Positions 16,741 to 26,289 of a stretch of DNA of 64,000 nt are shown piece after piece. Made by a program: the position numbers and the translations under genes. The stretch lies in contig JALZVT010000003.1 of NCBI GenBank assembly GCA_023300545.1, forward strand, positions 1-64,000. Direction: 5' to 3'. The DNA is from Pseudomonadales bacterium (GTDB lineage: Bacteria > Pseudomonadota > Gammaproteobacteria > Pseudomonadales > Azotimanducaceae). The notes beneath the pieces are model-generated. The model ran no database searches. It was not told where the DNA came from and saw nothing but the letters and a program-made list of their open reading frames with translations. Each line of letters begins with the position of its first letter. Within the stretch, counting starts at the first letter, position 1.

Positions 16741-19506
16741 ATGAAAAGAATGCTAATCAACGCCGCCCAACCAGAAGAGGTTCGGGTCGCGTTAGTTGAT
16801 GGTCAGAAAATTTACGACCTCGATTTCGAAAACTACGCCCGGGAACAAAAGAAAGGCAACATCTACAAAGCACGCATCACGCGCGTCGAACCCAGCCTCG
16901 AAGCCGCGTTTGTCGACTTCGGCTCAGAACGTCACGGCTTTTTACCGTTGAAAGAAATTTCCCGCGAATACTTCAAGAAAGGCGGCGACGGTGGTGGCCG
17001 CGTGAACATTTCTGATCAGGTTCGTGAAGGTCAAGAAATACTGGTTCAAGTCGAAAAAGAAGAACGTGGCAACAAGGGCGCCGCCCTCACCACGTTCATC
17101 AGCTTGGCCGGTCGGTACATGGTATTGATGCCAAACAACCCTCGCGCTGGCGGTATCTCACGTCGAATCGAAGGCGAAGATCGTGACGCACTAAGAGCGG
17201 CTCTGTCTGCCCTGGAAATCCCAACGGGCATGGGAGTTATCGTTCGTACCGCAGGGGTCGGCCGCGGCGAAGAAGAAATGCGTTGGGACCTGGACTACCT
17301 GTCACAACTCTGGACGTCTATTTCTGCAGCAGGCGAGCGTGAACGCGCCCCGTCGCTGCTGTACCAAGAAAACAGCGTTATCCTGCGAACTATTCGCGAC
17401 AACCTGCGTCGTGACATTGGCGAGTTGCTGATTGATAGCAAAGAGGCTTTTGAAGAAGCCCAGCAATTTATTACCCAGGTCATGCCCCACTACGCTGAAC
17501 GCATCAAGTTCTACGAAGACCCTATTCCGCTGTTTAGCCGTTATCAGATCGAGAGCCAGATTGAGTCGGCTTTTCAACGCACTGTGAAACTGCCATCAGG
17601 CGGCTCTCTAGTGATCGACCCCACAGAAGCGCTGGTGTCTATCGACATCAACTCGGCTCGTTCAACCAAGGGCGCCGATATTGAAGAGACCGCTTTACAC
17701 ACCAACTTAGAAGCGGCTGACGAAATCGCTCGGCAACTGCGACTACGCGACATGGGCGGTCTGGTTGTTATCGATTTCATCGATATGAACGCCAGCAAAA
17801 ACCAGCGTGCCGTTGAAAATCGCATGCGCAGCGCTCTGGAAACAGACCGCGCCCGGGTCCAAACCGGCAAGATTTCACGCTTCGGCTTGCTTGAGATGTC
17901 GCGCCAACGCTTGCGCCCATCGCTCGAAGAACTCACCACCGAGCCATGCCCACGGTGCACCGGCCAAGGCCGAATTCGCGATACCAAATCACTGGCACTC
18001 ACCATTCTTCGTGTTGTCGAAGAGGAATGCCTGAAAGACCGTAGCTCCATCGTACGCGTTCAAGTGCCATTGGCCGCCGCGTCTTATTTGCTGAACGAGA
18101 AGCGCGACGACGTTGCCGCCATTGAGAAGCGTACTGGCGCCCGGGTTATGATCATGCCCAACGTCAATATGGAAACCCCTCACTACTCTGTAGAGCGAAT
18201 TCGGGACGACTCCCCGGAAGCAGAAGGCCGAGCGACCAGCTACGAACTGACGGTCACTGAACTCGCAGAACCTGAAATGCCCACACGGGAAATGCCGGTT
18301 GCCACGCGTCAGACACCTGCAGTTGCTCAGTCCACACCAAGCACGCCAACACCAGCAGCCACTGCAGTGGTTAACGACACTGCGACGGCTGTTGCTGCGG
18401 CAAAAACTCAAGGTAGCAGCAAAACAGCTGCTGCCATCGCAGCTGGCGGTGCCGTTGCTGCGGTAGCCGGCGCCAAGAAAGGCTGGCTCACGCGTACTCT
18501 CGACAACATGTTTGGCGGCGACACACCTGCTGCTGAGTCTGCAGCACCTGCCCGAACTGATCGCAACGGTGGCAATCGTGGTAATGGTGGCAACAAAGCT
18601 CGCGAAGCAGGTAACCGCAGTGATGAGCCAAAGCGCAGCGACGAACCCAAGCGCAGTCGCGGTGGTCGCGGTCGATCTGGCGGCAATGGCAGCTCTGGCA
18701 GCAATGGCGGACGCTCAACAAGCAACACGGGTGACAGCTCAGGCTCAAACAGCGGCCGTAGCCAGTCTGGCAACTCTGAAGGCCGCGGGTCTCGCGGTGG
18801 CCGCAATCGTAAGCCCGCAGACGGTGGCTCTGGCCGCAGAAACGAGCGAGATGAGAGCGTCAACGCAACTCAAAACGACGCGACGGACTCTTCTCAAGCT
18901 AAAGAACAGCCTGCCGTACCTGCAGCAGCCCCTAAAAAAGCAGCACCCAAGCCAGCTAAGCCGCAATTCGTAAAAGAAAGCCCTACGGATGAAACTCGGA
19001 AGCCGAGCGACGCTGAACTCGCAAAAAGTAAGCGCAAGCCAGTACGCGATCGCTCAGCACTTGCAGAAGGCGGAACCAAACCCGCTGCGGCAGCGGGAAC
19101 AACTACGGTAGCTGCCACTGAGGCTCCTGTTAAAGCCGCTGAGGCTCCTGTTAAAGCCGCTGAGGCTCCTGTTAAAGCCGCTGAGGCTCCTGTTAAAGCT
19201 GCTGAAGCTCCCGTTAAAACAGCTGAAGCTCCTGCTAAAACAGCTGAGGCTCCTGCTAAAACAGCTGAGGCTCCTGCTAAAACAGCTGAAGCTCCTGCTA
19301 AAACAGCTGAAGCTCCTGCTAAAACAGCCGAAGCTCCTGTTAAAGCTGCTGAGACTCATGCGAAACCCGCTGAGGCTGAGAAGCCTGCGGTACCGGCTGC
19401 TGCTGATACCCCTGCGCCTTCAAGCACAGGTCGAGCAGCGAACGACCCCAGGGAAGTAAAACGTCGTCAACGCGAAGCCGAACTGCGAGCACAGGGCATC
19501 AAGTAA
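16741..19506 (+). CDS. rne: Ribonuclease E
   Basis: Core endoribonuclease of mRNA decay and of tRNA/rRNA processing, and scaffold of the degradosome, 921 residues. Order: S1 domain (about 36-120, [23 protein letters not shown]), 5'-sensor/RNase H-like region, and DNase I-like catalytic part with metal-binding Asp in [13 protein letters not shown] and VVIDFIDM. The zinc link is CPRC in [12 protein letters not shown] (about 402), then the small domain. The tail is disordered: [24 protein letters not shown] (about 570-593) may be the membrane-binding helix, followed by a Gly/Arg-rich RNA-binding stretch (about 600-715). A Lys/Ala/Pro region with eleven heptads comes next, and a short basic end [18 protein letters not shown]. 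The tail is poorly conserved between genera. Confidence 0.96.
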   Translation: MKRMLINAAQPEEVRVALVDGQKIYDLDFENYAREQKKGNIYKARITRVEPSLEAAFVDFGSERHGFLPLKEISREYFKKGGDGGGRVNISDQVREGQEILVQVEKEERGNKGAALTTFISLAGRYMVLMPNNPRAGGISRRIEGEDRDALRAALSALEIPTGMGVIVRTAGVGRGEEEMRWDLDYLSQLWTSISAAGERERAPSLLYQENSVILRTIRDNLRRDIGELLIDSKEAFEEAQQFITQVMPHYAERIKFYEDPIPLFSRYQIESQIESAFQRTVKLPSGGSLVIDPTEALVSIDINSARSTKGADIEETALHTNLEAADEIARQLRLRDMGGLVVIDFIDMNASKNQRAVENRMRSALETDRARVQTGKISRFGLLEMSRQRLRPSLEELTTEPCPRCTGQGRIRDTKSLALTILRVVEEECLKDRSSIVRVQVPLAAASYLLNEKRDDVAAIEKRTGARVMIMPNVNMETPHYSVERIRDDSPEAEGRATSYELTVTELAEPEMPTREMPVATRQTPAVAQSTPSTPTPAATAVVNDTATAVAAAKTQGSSKTAAAIAAGGAVAAVAGAKKGWLTRTLDNMFGGDTPAAESAAPARTDRNGGNRGNGGNKAREAGNRSDEPKRSDEPKRSRGGRGRSGGNGSSGSNGGRSTSNTGDSSGSNSGRSQSGNSEGRGSRGGRNRKPADGGSGRRNERDESVNATQNDATDSSQAKEQPAVPAAAPKKAAPKPAKPQFVKESPTDETRKPSDAELAKSKRKPVRDRSALAEGGTKPAAAAGTTTVAATEAPVKAAEAPVKAAEAPVKAAEAPVKAAEAPVKTAEAPAKTAEAPAKTAEAPAKTAEAPAKTAEAPAKTAEAPVKAAETHAKPAEAEKPAVPAAADTPAPSSTGRAANDPREVKRRQREAELRAQGIK
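19120..19350 (+). repeat. Eleven tandem 21-bp units in rne
   Basis: Exactly 231 bp = 11 x 21 bp encoding heptads EAPVKAA or EAPAKTA: four EAPVKAA, one EAPVKTA, five EAPAKTA, then one EAPVKAA. The DNA core is GCTGAGGCTCCTGTTAAAGC. The near-identical bases point to recent expansion and probable copy-number variation between strains. The peptide is a flexible, positively and negatively charged linker before the conserved basic end. Confidence 0.9.
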
Positions 19507-19518
19507 GACGCCACTGAC

Positions 19519-19562
19519 ACGGGTGCGGGCCTGATCGTTCAGATCAAGTCAGCACCCGTTTT
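19519..19562 (+). terminator. Rho-independent terminator after rne
   Basis: ACGGGTGC (19519-19526) pairs with GCACCCGT (19552-19559), with an inner TGATC/GATCA pair. TTT follows the outer stem. It starts 13 nt after the rne stop. Confidence 0.7.
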
Positions 19563-19567
19563 AGCTC

Positions 19568-19611
19568 TAACCCAGCAGCTGAGGCTCTCTACCCAAGCAG
19601 CTGAGGCTCTT
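19568..19611. repeat. 22-bp tandem duplication across the murB stop codon
   Basis: Two adjacent 22-bp units (19568-19589 and 19590-19611) share AGCAGCTGAGGCTCT and differ at about four positions. The murB stop codon (19589-19591) lies at the junction, so one unit encodes the protein end and the other is noncoding. CAGCTGAGGCTC also occurs in the rne repeats 250 bp away. Confidence 0.75.
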
Positions 19612-20641
19612 GCTCCAGTACCACTCCAAACTTCTCTTCGACGCTCTGCTGGATGGCTTGCGCAAATTGCGTAATGTCAGCGGCATCTGCGCCACCACGA
19701 TTCACGATAACCAGCGGCTGCCGCTGCCATACCGCAACTCGCTCTGCCGGCCGCTGCTTCCAACTGGTCTGGTCGATCAGCGCCGCCGCAGACAGTTTTA
19801 TGTCTGGGCCTTGGGGCCAGTTGGGAATTTGTTCTATGGCTGATTGCCCCTGCCCCCCTGAGCGGGCCACGAGACCGTCGTACTGTAACTTGGGCAGTAA
19901 TGGATTTTTAAAGAAACTGCCTGCATTAGGATGCCTGCGCGGGTCGGGCAACTTGCGCCGTCGGGTCCGCGCCACGGCCTCCGCGATCGTGGTTGCGCTA
20001 GCTGTTGTTAGCGACACTCCCATGCGCAGCAGCTCGTCGGTGATTCCCGCATAGTCCGTTCGAACCCGGCCAGAAGTCGGCAACCTGAAACGAATCCGAG
20101 TGACTACCCAACGTTCTGGCTGACGCTTAAAGCAACTATCGCGATAACCAAAAGCGCACTCGGTCGCTGGCTTCCATAAGCGCCCGGCGGAGTGTTGTTG
20201 CCGGTCGAACACCTCAACCGCTTCAATAAACTCTGCAACCTCAACCCCATAGGCTCCGATGTTTTGGATCGGAGCGGCTCCGACTGTGCCCGGAATCAGC
20301 GTTAGATTCTCGATTCCGCCACCTAAGCCCTGCCCCAAACAGAATCGCACAAACCCCTGCCAAGACACTCCACAACCCACTTCAAACCGCCGGTACGAAG
20401 AATCGCTGTCGATAACCTGTATTCCTGGAATACGCATTAACAGCGTAATACTTGGCATTTTGCGCGGTAAAACCACGTTGCTACCGCTGCCTAGTACGCT
20501 AACGGCGAGGCGTCGCTCATCCGCATAAGTAAGTATCGGCACCAGTTGCTCAGGCTGAGTGATCACAACCCCTTGCTCGGCGTGTGCGGGCAGACCCAAA
20601 GTGTTCGGCACTGCTAAGGGCGAAAACTGTATCGTCGTCAT
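19589..20641 (-). CDS. murB: UDP-N-acetylenolpyruvoylglucosamine reductase
   Basis: FAD enzyme making UDP-MurNAc for peptidoglycan, 350 residues. The FAD-binding part has VLGSGSNVVLPRKMP, and GLGGGIENLTLIPGTVGAAPIQNIGAYGVEVAEFIEAVEVFD is the family signature. The catalytic region is in NAGSFFKNPLL (Ser proton donor). The length and the ASAAL...QTSWK segment fit the type I (E. coli-like) form. It follows the alkB-like gene by 7 nt and converges with rne. Confidence 0.95.
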   Translation of the reverse strand: MTTIQFSPLAVPNTLGLPAHAEQGVVITQPEQLVPILTYADERRLAVSVLGSGSNVVLPRKMPSITLLMRIPGIQVIDSDSSYRRFEVGCGVSWQGFVRFCLGQGLGGGIENLTLIPGTVGAAPIQNIGAYGVEVAEFIEAVEVFDRQQHSAGRLWKPATECAFGYRDSCFKRQPERWVVTRIRFRLPTSGRVRTDYAGITDELLRMGVSLTTASATTIAEAVARTRRRKLPDPRRHPNAGSFFKNPLLPKLQYDGLVARSGGQGQSAIEQIPNWPQGPDIKLSAAALIDQTSWKQRPAERVAVWQRQPLVIVNRGGADAADITQFAQAIQQSVEEKFGVVLEQEPQLLG

Positions 20642-20648
20642 GGGCAGC

Positions 20649-21278
20649 TCACCGAATCAGTCTAGAGGCAACATCAGCGCTTGCAGGCCGCACATGACGA
20701 AAGGTCAGGTTTAATCGCTTGCCACATGGCTGGGAACTCTTTGGTAACGAATGCTGATATTGGCGTTGCGAAACCCCACGCATTACCAACAATGAACCGT
20801 GTTCGAGTGGCAGCCGCGTACTATTACGCCGCACCCCTGGGATTTTCTGTGTGGGCCGTACTAGAAAGGTTCGAGTGGCTCCCAAACTCACAGACGCAAT
20901 CACCGGCTCAGGCCCCAGTTCCGGCTCATTATCAGCGTGCCAGCCCATCGAATCGCTGTGGTTGGCATAGCGGTTAAGCAGTGCAAAGTTAAAATCAGCC
21001 CCAATCTGTGTCTGTAGACGCTCACGTAAGCCCTCAAGCGGCGCGAGCCATCCCGGCGCCTGATGATCGTGCCCACTGTAGCGATATCCCACGCCCTCAT
21101 CTCCATACCAGCACACCCGCCTCGGCGAGCGCACCCGGCGACCAAACATCTGTAAATACTCGTCCCGCCAAGCCACCTGGGCGTCAAGTTCAGCCAGCAA
21201 GCCCTCCCCCTCGTCCTGATTAAGGAACCCGGGTATCAGTTCAAATGGTTCAGCAGACAAAATCATCATCAAAATCAT
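20649..21278 (-). CDS. AlkB-like 2-oxoglutarate/Fe(II) dioxygenase
   Basis: 209 residues with the double-stranded beta-helix core. Iron ligands are His and Asp in MGWHADNEPELG and a later His in QRQYQHSLPKS, and the 2OG-binding Arg is in RLNLTFRHV. The substrate lid RRVRSPRRVCWYGDEGVGYRYSG and the HxDxE pattern match the ALKBH2-like branch. These proteins repair N1-methyladenine and N3-methylcytosine in DNA or RNA by oxidative demethylation. Two in-frame ATGs lie near the start (21278 and 21266), and the choice is uncertain. It is encoded upstream of murB in the same direction. A role in the wall operon is not implied. Confidence 0.85.
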   Translation of the reverse strand: MILMMILSAEPFELIPGFLNQDEGEGLLAELDAQVAWRDEYLQMFGRRVRSPRRVCWYGDEGVGYRYSGHDHQAPGWLAPLEGLRERLQTQIGADFNFALLNRYANHSDSMGWHADNEPELGPEPVIASVSLGATRTFLVRPTQKIPGVRRNSTRLPLEHGSLLVMRGVSQRQYQHSLPKSSQPCGKRLNLTFRHVRPASADVASRLIR

Positions 21279-21389
21279 GTGTGGGGGGTGAGGGTGGGGA
21301 GACAGCTACTTATAAACACCCTGTACTCAGGACAAAATGCGACCGGTATACTAATGCATTAAGCCAACAAGCAACCAATCGGAGAAACA

Positions 21390-22160
21390 ATGAAACTTGA
21401 AGGAACAGTAGCTGTAATCACGGGTGGCGCCTCGGGCCTCGGCCGTGCCACCGCCGAGATGGTCATAGAGCACGGCGGCAAGGTCGCCATTCTTGATCTG
21501 AACGAAGAACACGCCAACACCACGGCTAAAGAACTCGGCGACAACGCCCGCGCCTACGTTGCCAACGTGACAGACGAAGAATCGGTTGCAGCCGCAATTA
21601 CCGGCGTTATGAAGGACTTTGGTGCCATTCACATTAACGTCAACTGCGCAGGTATTGGCGCCGCCAGTCGTACAGTCGGTCGCGACGGCGCAATGCCGCT
21701 CAAAACCTTCAACTTTGTCGTTCAGGTGAATCTCATTGGCACGTTCAATACTTTGCGCCTGTGCGCAGAGCAAATGGCCAAAAACGACCCAATAAACGAC
21801 GATGGCGAGCGCGGCGTAATCATCAATACCGCATCGGTTGCCGCCTATGATGGTCAGATTGGTCAGGCCGCCTACAGCGCAAGTAAAGCAGGCGTTGTTG
21901 GCATGACACTGCCTATCGCACGCGACCTGTCACGCAGTGGCGTACGCATTTGCTGCATCGCTCCCGGTATTTTCGAAACGCCAATGATGCGCGGCGCCCC
22001 CCCTCAGGTTCGCGAACCACTGATCAACATGGTGCAGTTTCCGAAGCGTTTGGGAGAAGCTCCTGAGTACGCTCTGCTGTCACGCCAGATCATCGAAAAT
22101 CCTTACCTAAACGGCGAAACGATTCGCCTGGACGGTGGTATTCGCATGGAACCTAAGTAG
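21390..22160 (+). CDS. SDR family 3-hydroxyacyl-CoA dehydrogenase-like protein
   Basis: 256 residues closely resembling mitochondrial type 10 17beta-HSD/short-chain 3-hydroxyacyl-CoA dehydrogenase. The cofactor motif [15 protein letters not shown] is followed by Asp in [10 protein letters not shown] (NAD-preferring), [40 protein letters not shown] (Ser-Tyr-Lys), [11 protein letters not shown], and the C-terminal [14 protein letters not shown]. Probable function is the NAD-dependent oxidation step of beta-oxidation of (branched) acyl-CoA. It stands alone on the plus strand inside a minus-strand wall/LPS run. GGAGAAAC precedes the ATG, and a TATACT at 21346-21351 could be its -10. Confidence 0.88.
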   Translation: MKLEGTVAVITGGASGLGRATAEMVIEHGGKVAILDLNEEHANTTAKELGDNARAYVANVTDEESVAAAITGVMKDFGAIHINVNCAGIGAASRTVGRDGAMPLKTFNFVVQVNLIGTFNTLRLCAEQMAKNDPINDDGERGVIINTASVAAYDGQIGQAAYSASKAGVVGMTLPIARDLSRSGVRICCIAPGIFETPMMRGAPPQVREPLINMVQFPKRLGEAPEYALLSRQIIENPYLNGETIRLDGGIRMEPK

Positions 22161-22187
22161 ATTCTGGCAGCTAGCTAGAACAATCCG

Positions 22188-22216
22188 ACTCGCGGCGGGC
22201 TCAACCCGCCGCGAGT
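22188..22216. terminator. Perfect 12-bp hairpin between converging SDR gene and kdsB
   Basis: ACTCGCGGCGGG (22188-22199) and CCCGCCGCGAGT (22205-22216) form a perfect 12-bp stem with a 5-nt loop that contains the kdsB stop codon. T-tracts are poor on both sides (ATTGTT on the minus side), so it may need help or act as a 3'-end protector. Confidence 0.55.
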
Positions 22217-22971
22217 ATGGCTCTCACCCGATCCAAATCCTCCGGCGTATCCACGCCACCCACCGCAGGCTCACAGGCCACCAGAACCGACAACGGCACC
22301 CCGTTTTCAAGCAGCCGTAACTGCTCTAACGACTCCTGTAATTCCAGCTGGGAGGGCGGTAAGTCGACAAACGCTTGCAGAGCCGACACTCGGTAGCCGT
22401 AGAGACCAACGTGACGCCACCCCCAGTTTCCCTCCTTGGCAAACCGATCGTAACCGCCGCGAGAATGCGGAATAGCGGCGCGAGAAAACAACAAAGCACG
22501 ATCCCTGTTGTCGACCAGCACTTTTACGCAGTTAGGGTCCCGCCAATCTGTCTCGAGCGTTATGGGTTCTCTCAGCGTGCACACTGAAATGCCCTTATCG
22601 GCAACCAGATGCTCACCCACTTGAGCGACTAAGGCGGGCGGCAACAACGGTTCGTCACCCTGCACGTTGAGCACAATTTCTGTAGGCCCCCACCCTTGGG
22701 TCGCAACAACTTCAAACACCCGATCTGAACCCGACTGATGATCATCAGAAGTTAATTGTGCGTTGAACCCTGCCGCTTTCACGACATCAACAATGCGCTG
22801 ATCATCAGTGGCCACCGTGACGTCAATGGCGCCCGACGCAGCTGCCGCACGAGCGACATGCACAATCATCGGTGAACCCGCGATATCGGCTAACGGCTTG
22901 CCCGGCAACCTCGACGAATCAAAGCGCGCCGGTATGACAACGTGAAAACCGGCAACCTCTGCATCAATCAT
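22201..22971 (-). CDS. kdsB: CMP-KDO synthetase (3-deoxy-manno-octulosonate cytidylyltransferase)
   Basis: 256 residues. Activates KDO with CTP for LPS inner core. Motifs: IPARFDSSRLPGKPLADIAGSPMIVHV (nucleotide loop), VTSDDH-like LTSDDHQSGSDRVFE, VLNVQGDEPLLPP and HVGLYGYRVSALQAFV. Its start overlaps the lpxK stop by 8 nt. The small Trm112-like gene (ycaR) often found between lpxK and kdsB is absent. Confidence 0.95.
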   Translation of the reverse strand: MIDAEVAGFHVVIPARFDSSRLPGKPLADIAGSPMIVHVARAAAASGAIDVTVATDDQRIVDVVKAAGFNAQLTSDDHQSGSDRVFEVVATQGWGPTEIVLNVQGDEPLLPPALVAQVGEHLVADKGISVCTLREPITLETDWRDPNCVKVLVDNRDRALLFSRAAIPHSRGGYDRFAKEGNWGWRHVGLYGYRVSALQAFVDLPPSQLELQESLEQLRLLENGVPLSVLVACEPAVGGVDTPEDLDRVRAILAAG

Positions 22972-24100
22972 CTGTTGTTTCCTCGGCCGTTATTGGTGTG
23001 CTCTCTTGCGACACGGGAGGTTCCAGTATAAGACGCAACAGCTTGTCTAAGGCTGCTGAATGTGAATCGCTTAGCAGCAAATCTCTGTTCAACACCCAAA
23101 CTTGTTCCAACCAACTATTGGTTAACCCTGAAGAATCCGCAGAGGTGAGCGACCTAAGTTTGACCGCGTCTTTGGCCGTTGTTACCACCAAAGATTCTTT
23201 TGCCCAATCCGCCACAAAATTTGTGTAGCTGCTGTGGTCCGCTAGAACTCGCGTTGTCAGCGTACAACCCAGAGCGGCAAGATCGTCATGAAAACGAGTT
23301 GGATTACCAATGGCCGACAAGGCAATGCAATGCTCCCCAACAAACGGGGCTTGCGCCAGATCAACCGTGCTATTGCTTAACAAATGGGTCGCAGATATGG
23401 GTCGAAACAGGGCAAACACTTCAGCAGGCCCAGCAACAGCATTACCTAGCTCATTTTCTCGTGCCGTTTTAACCACACAATCAACGGTTAACAGCCTCTC
23501 TATCGGTTCTCGTAGTGGACCAACGGGAAGCAAATAACCGTTACCCTGGCCTCGAACGGCATCGACAACAGCAATTTCTAGAGCGCGCTGCAGCCGGTAA
23601 TGCTGCAACCCGTCATCACTGACAATCACATCGCAACCAAAATATTCGACCAACCAGCGTGCTGCAGCCGTGCGATCAGGGCCAACTACAACCGGACAAC
23701 CCAACCGACTCGCCACCTCCACCGCCTCGTCACCGCAACACTGTGGGTCGCTGAGCGCCGTTACCACGCGTGGCCAGGTTGCGCTCCGACCGCCGTAGCC
23801 GCGGGCCACAACACCCGGGCTTGCCCCGAGCCGCCGCAAACGCTGAACGACATCTATCACCACCGGGGTTTTGCCAGTACCACCGGCTACGATGTTTCCA
23901 ACCACAACTACTGGCACTGACAAATCAGGTTGTCCAGCTACCTCATTCGCACTGAGGCTAGCCAGTGCTCGCTGCTTCCGGCTCGCGGCTATGGCGGCGT
24001 ACAACCAAGACAACGGCGCCAGCAGCTGTAACACACCAGCCTGGCCATACCACCTTGCCTCGATGTGCTCGCGCAGATAGTTGCGAACACCGACCATCAT
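22964..24100 (-). CDS. lpxK: Tetraacyldisaccharide 4'-kinase
   Basis: Inner-membrane-associated kinase adding the 4'-phosphate of lipid A, 378 residues. P-loop VVVGNIVAGGTGKTPVVI. VVARGYGGRS, VGDEAVEVASRLGCPVVVGPDR and VIVSDDGLQHYRL follow as in the family. The frame is open further upstream to 24271, but that part overlaps msbA. GGACG 5 nt before ATGATG at 24100 supports this start, 13 nt after the msbA stop. The order msbA-lpxK matches the flow of lipid A synthesis and export. Confidence 0.92.
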   Translation of the reverse strand: MMVGVRNYLREHIEARWYGQAGVLQLLAPLSWLYAAIAASRKQRALASLSANEVAGQPDLSVPVVVVGNIVAGGTGKTPVVIDVVQRLRRLGASPGVVARGYGGRSATWPRVVTALSDPQCCGDEAVEVASRLGCPVVVGPDRTAAARWLVEYFGCDVIVSDDGLQHYRLQRALEIAVVDAVRGQGNGYLLPVGPLREPIERLLTVDCVVKTARENELGNAVAGPAEVFALFRPISATHLLSNSTVDLAQAPFVGEHCIALSAIGNPTRFHDDLAALGCTLTTRVLADHSSYTNFVADWAKESLVVTTAKDAVKLRSLTSADSSGLTNSWLEQVWVLNRDLLLSDSHSAALDKLLRLILEPPVSQESTPITAEETTDD

Positions 24101-24113
24101 TCGTCCAACGACA

Positions 24114-25877
24114 CTATTGCACGGTCTCAACGGCCAGTTCGTTATTGTAAAGGCGTGCGTAGGCACCGCCAGAATCGAGTAACTCCGCATGACTGCCCGC
24201 CTCGATAATCTGCCCTTGATCCACAACCAAAATAACATCCGCATTTTCGATAGTTGACAGCCGATGGGCAATTACCATCGTGGTGCGATTTTTCATAACC
24301 TCTTCGAGTGCCGATTGGATGTGACGCTCCGACTCATTATCGAGTGCTGACGTTGCCTCATCAAGAATCAGTATTGGCGAGTCTTTAAGCAGCGCGCGCG
24401 CGATCGCAATTCGTTGTCGCTGGCCACCAGAGAGCTTGGTGCCATTGTCGCCAACCTGGGTATCTAGACCGTCGGGCAACTCGTCAATAAACACATCTGC
24501 GTGGGCTTTAGCGATGGCATCACTCAGTTCAACAGCCGTTTTGCTGTGCAATGCGCCATAGGCAATGTTGCGCTGCAAAGAATCGTTAAACAGCACAACC
24601 TGTTGATTAACAAAAGCGATCTGTTCGCGCAGACTTTTAAGGTCGTATTCTTCAATGGGCACGCCATCAAGCAGCACGTCCCCGCCGATTGCGTCATAAA
24701 AGCGCGGAATCAGATTGATAATGGTCGACTTGCCACCACCTGAGCGGCCAACCAACGCAACAGTTTGACCGGGCTCAACGGTAAAACTAACCCCATCGAG
24801 CACATTTTCTTTACCGGTTTCATAGGAAAACTGAACGTCACGAAATTCGATTCGCCCGGAGATACCTTCAGCCGCTCGCGTGCCCGAGTTGCTTTCGATG
24901 GGTTGATCGAACTGTTCAAACACATCTTCGGCAGCCGCAAGACCTCGTTGCAACTTGGCATTTACTTCAGAGAGCTTTTTAATCGGCTTTGCCAGCAAAC
25001 CGGCAAGCGTCATAAAAAACAACACATCACCCGCAGACAGATCGCCGCCAATGCTGGGGTTAAATAGCAAGGCAATAAGAAACGCGAGCGCGCCCGCCAC
25101 GATCAACTGAATGATCTGCACGCTAGTTGCTTTGGTAATAATCATTTTCAGATTCTGTCGGCGATTTCTATCGCTGGCACTGTGGAATCGTTCGCGCTCG
25201 TAGGTTTCGCCACCAAATATTCGAACCGCGCGATGCCCATTAACCATCTCAGTTGCAACGTGAGTAACGTCACCCATAGAACCCTGAATTCGTTCGCTAA
25301 TACGGCGAAACCGTTTCGACGCGAATCGGGTAATCCAGGCCACAAGCGGTGTGATCGCCAAAAATATTAGCGACAGCTTCCAACTGGTAAACAGCATAGC
25401 GCCGATCAGCAAGATGACTTTGGTGCCGTCTTGCATCAGCGTTTTCAACGCATCCGAAGCCGTATCGCGCAACTGCGCCACGTTAAAGGTCAGTCTCGAC
25501 ACTAGGTGCCCTTGGGCGCTGCGATCAAAATACGCTGTTGGCATATTCACCAGCTGACTAAACAGCTCAGTACGAATGCTATGCACAACGTGGAAGGAGA
25601 TTCGGCCTAGAAAGAGCTCGCCAACAACACCGCCAAGCCCACGCACTAACGCAGCCGCAAGCACCATTATTGGAAAGACTACTGCCGCACTTGCCGGCGG
25701 ATCTTGCCAAACATCAACAACCTCTCGAATAAGGTTCGCGAAGTAAACCTCAGCTCCATTACCCAGTATAAAACCGATAAGCGCTGCGATAAACAGCGGC
25801 CACAAGGGAATCACATAAGCGAGTAGGCGTTTGTAGAGCTGCCAGTCAGACGCTTTTTGCGGCTCAGCTTTCATCAT
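24114..25877 (-). CDS. msbA: Lipid A flippase, ABC exporter
   Basis: 587-residue half-transporter: six transmembrane helices in about residues 20-310, then an ATPase domain. Walker A is VALVGRSGGGKSTIINLIPRFYD, the signature is GTKLSGGQRQRIAIARALLKDSPILILDEATSALD (Walker B included), and the H-loop is MVIAHRLSTIE. Together with lpxK next to it, the MsbA assignment (core-lipid A transport across the inner membrane) is preferred over a generic exporter. The start overlaps exbD by 14 nt. Confidence 0.9.
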   Translation of the reverse strand: MMKAEPQKASDWQLYKRLLAYVIPLWPLFIAALIGFILGNGAEVYFANLIREVVDVWQDPPASAAVVFPIMVLAAALVRGLGGVVGELFLGRISFHVVHSIRTELFSQLVNMPTAYFDRSAQGHLVSRLTFNVAQLRDTASDALKTLMQDGTKVILLIGAMLFTSWKLSLIFLAITPLVAWITRFASKRFRRISERIQGSMGDVTHVATEMVNGHRAVRIFGGETYERERFHSASDRNRRQNLKMIITKATSVQIIQLIVAGALAFLIALLFNPSIGGDLSAGDVLFFMTLAGLLAKPIKKLSEVNAKLQRGLAAAEDVFEQFDQPIESNSGTRAAEGISGRIEFRDVQFSYETGKENVLDGVSFTVEPGQTVALVGRSGGGKSTIINLIPRFYDAIGGDVLLDGVPIEEYDLKSLREQIAFVNQQVVLFNDSLQRNIAYGALHSKTAVELSDAIAKAHADVFIDELPDGLDTQVGDNGTKLSGGQRQRIAIARALLKDSPILILDEATSALDNESERHIQSALEEVMKNRTTMVIAHRLSTIENADVILVVDQGQIIEAGSHAELLDSGGAYARLYNNELAVETVQ

Positions 25878-26289
25878 CCGGGCTTTGTGTGGTGATACTG
25901 ATTCGGCTCAAACCCACCTGCCCTGCAGCGTCCATCGCGCGGACAACAGATTGATGCGAGGAATTGGCGTCAGCAGTAACAATCAGCCGCGACTTAAGGT
26001 TGCCACCGGCTGCCTCTTTGAGACCACGAATCAAGGTTTCAATTTTGCTATTCACAAGCAGTTGGGAGTTGATCGAGTACTCTCCTTCTCGGCTAATACT
26101 AACCTCTAAAACCTTCCCTTCGATTTGCTGCAATTCACCAGCCGCTTCCGGCAAATCAATTTTTAGCTGGGTCTCGCGAATAAAGGTCGTAGACACCATA
26201 AAGAAGATGAGCAGCAGAAACACAACATCAATGAGCGGCGTTAGCTCAACGTTGGTGTCCATGCTGTCACTCAAACGCTGAACCTTCAC
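25864..26289 (-). CDS. exbD: ExbD/TolR family biopolymer transport protein
   Basis: 141 residues. One transmembrane helix (about 19-39) carries the conserved Asp in LTPLIDVVFLLLIFFMVS, the proton-responsive residue of ExbD/TolR. A periplasmic domain follows. It overlaps exbB by 4 nt (ATGA) and msbA by 14 nt. In pseudomonads an ExbB/ExbD pair stands at the same place upstream of lpxK. Its link to lipid A export is not known, and it may energise a TonB. Confidence 0.92.
   Translation of the reverse strand: MKVQRLSDSMDTNVELTPLIDVVFLLLIFFMVSTTFIRETQLKIDLPEAAGELQQIEGKVLEVSISREGEYSINSQLLVNSKIETLIRGLKEAAGGNLKSRLIVTADANSSHQSVVRAMDAAGQVGLSRISITTQSPDDES

Noticed and set aside
19054-19359. Minus-strand frame of about 100 codons with Ser-Phe repeats
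   Set aside because: It is the antisense of the rne heptad repeats, and its repeat simply mirrors them.
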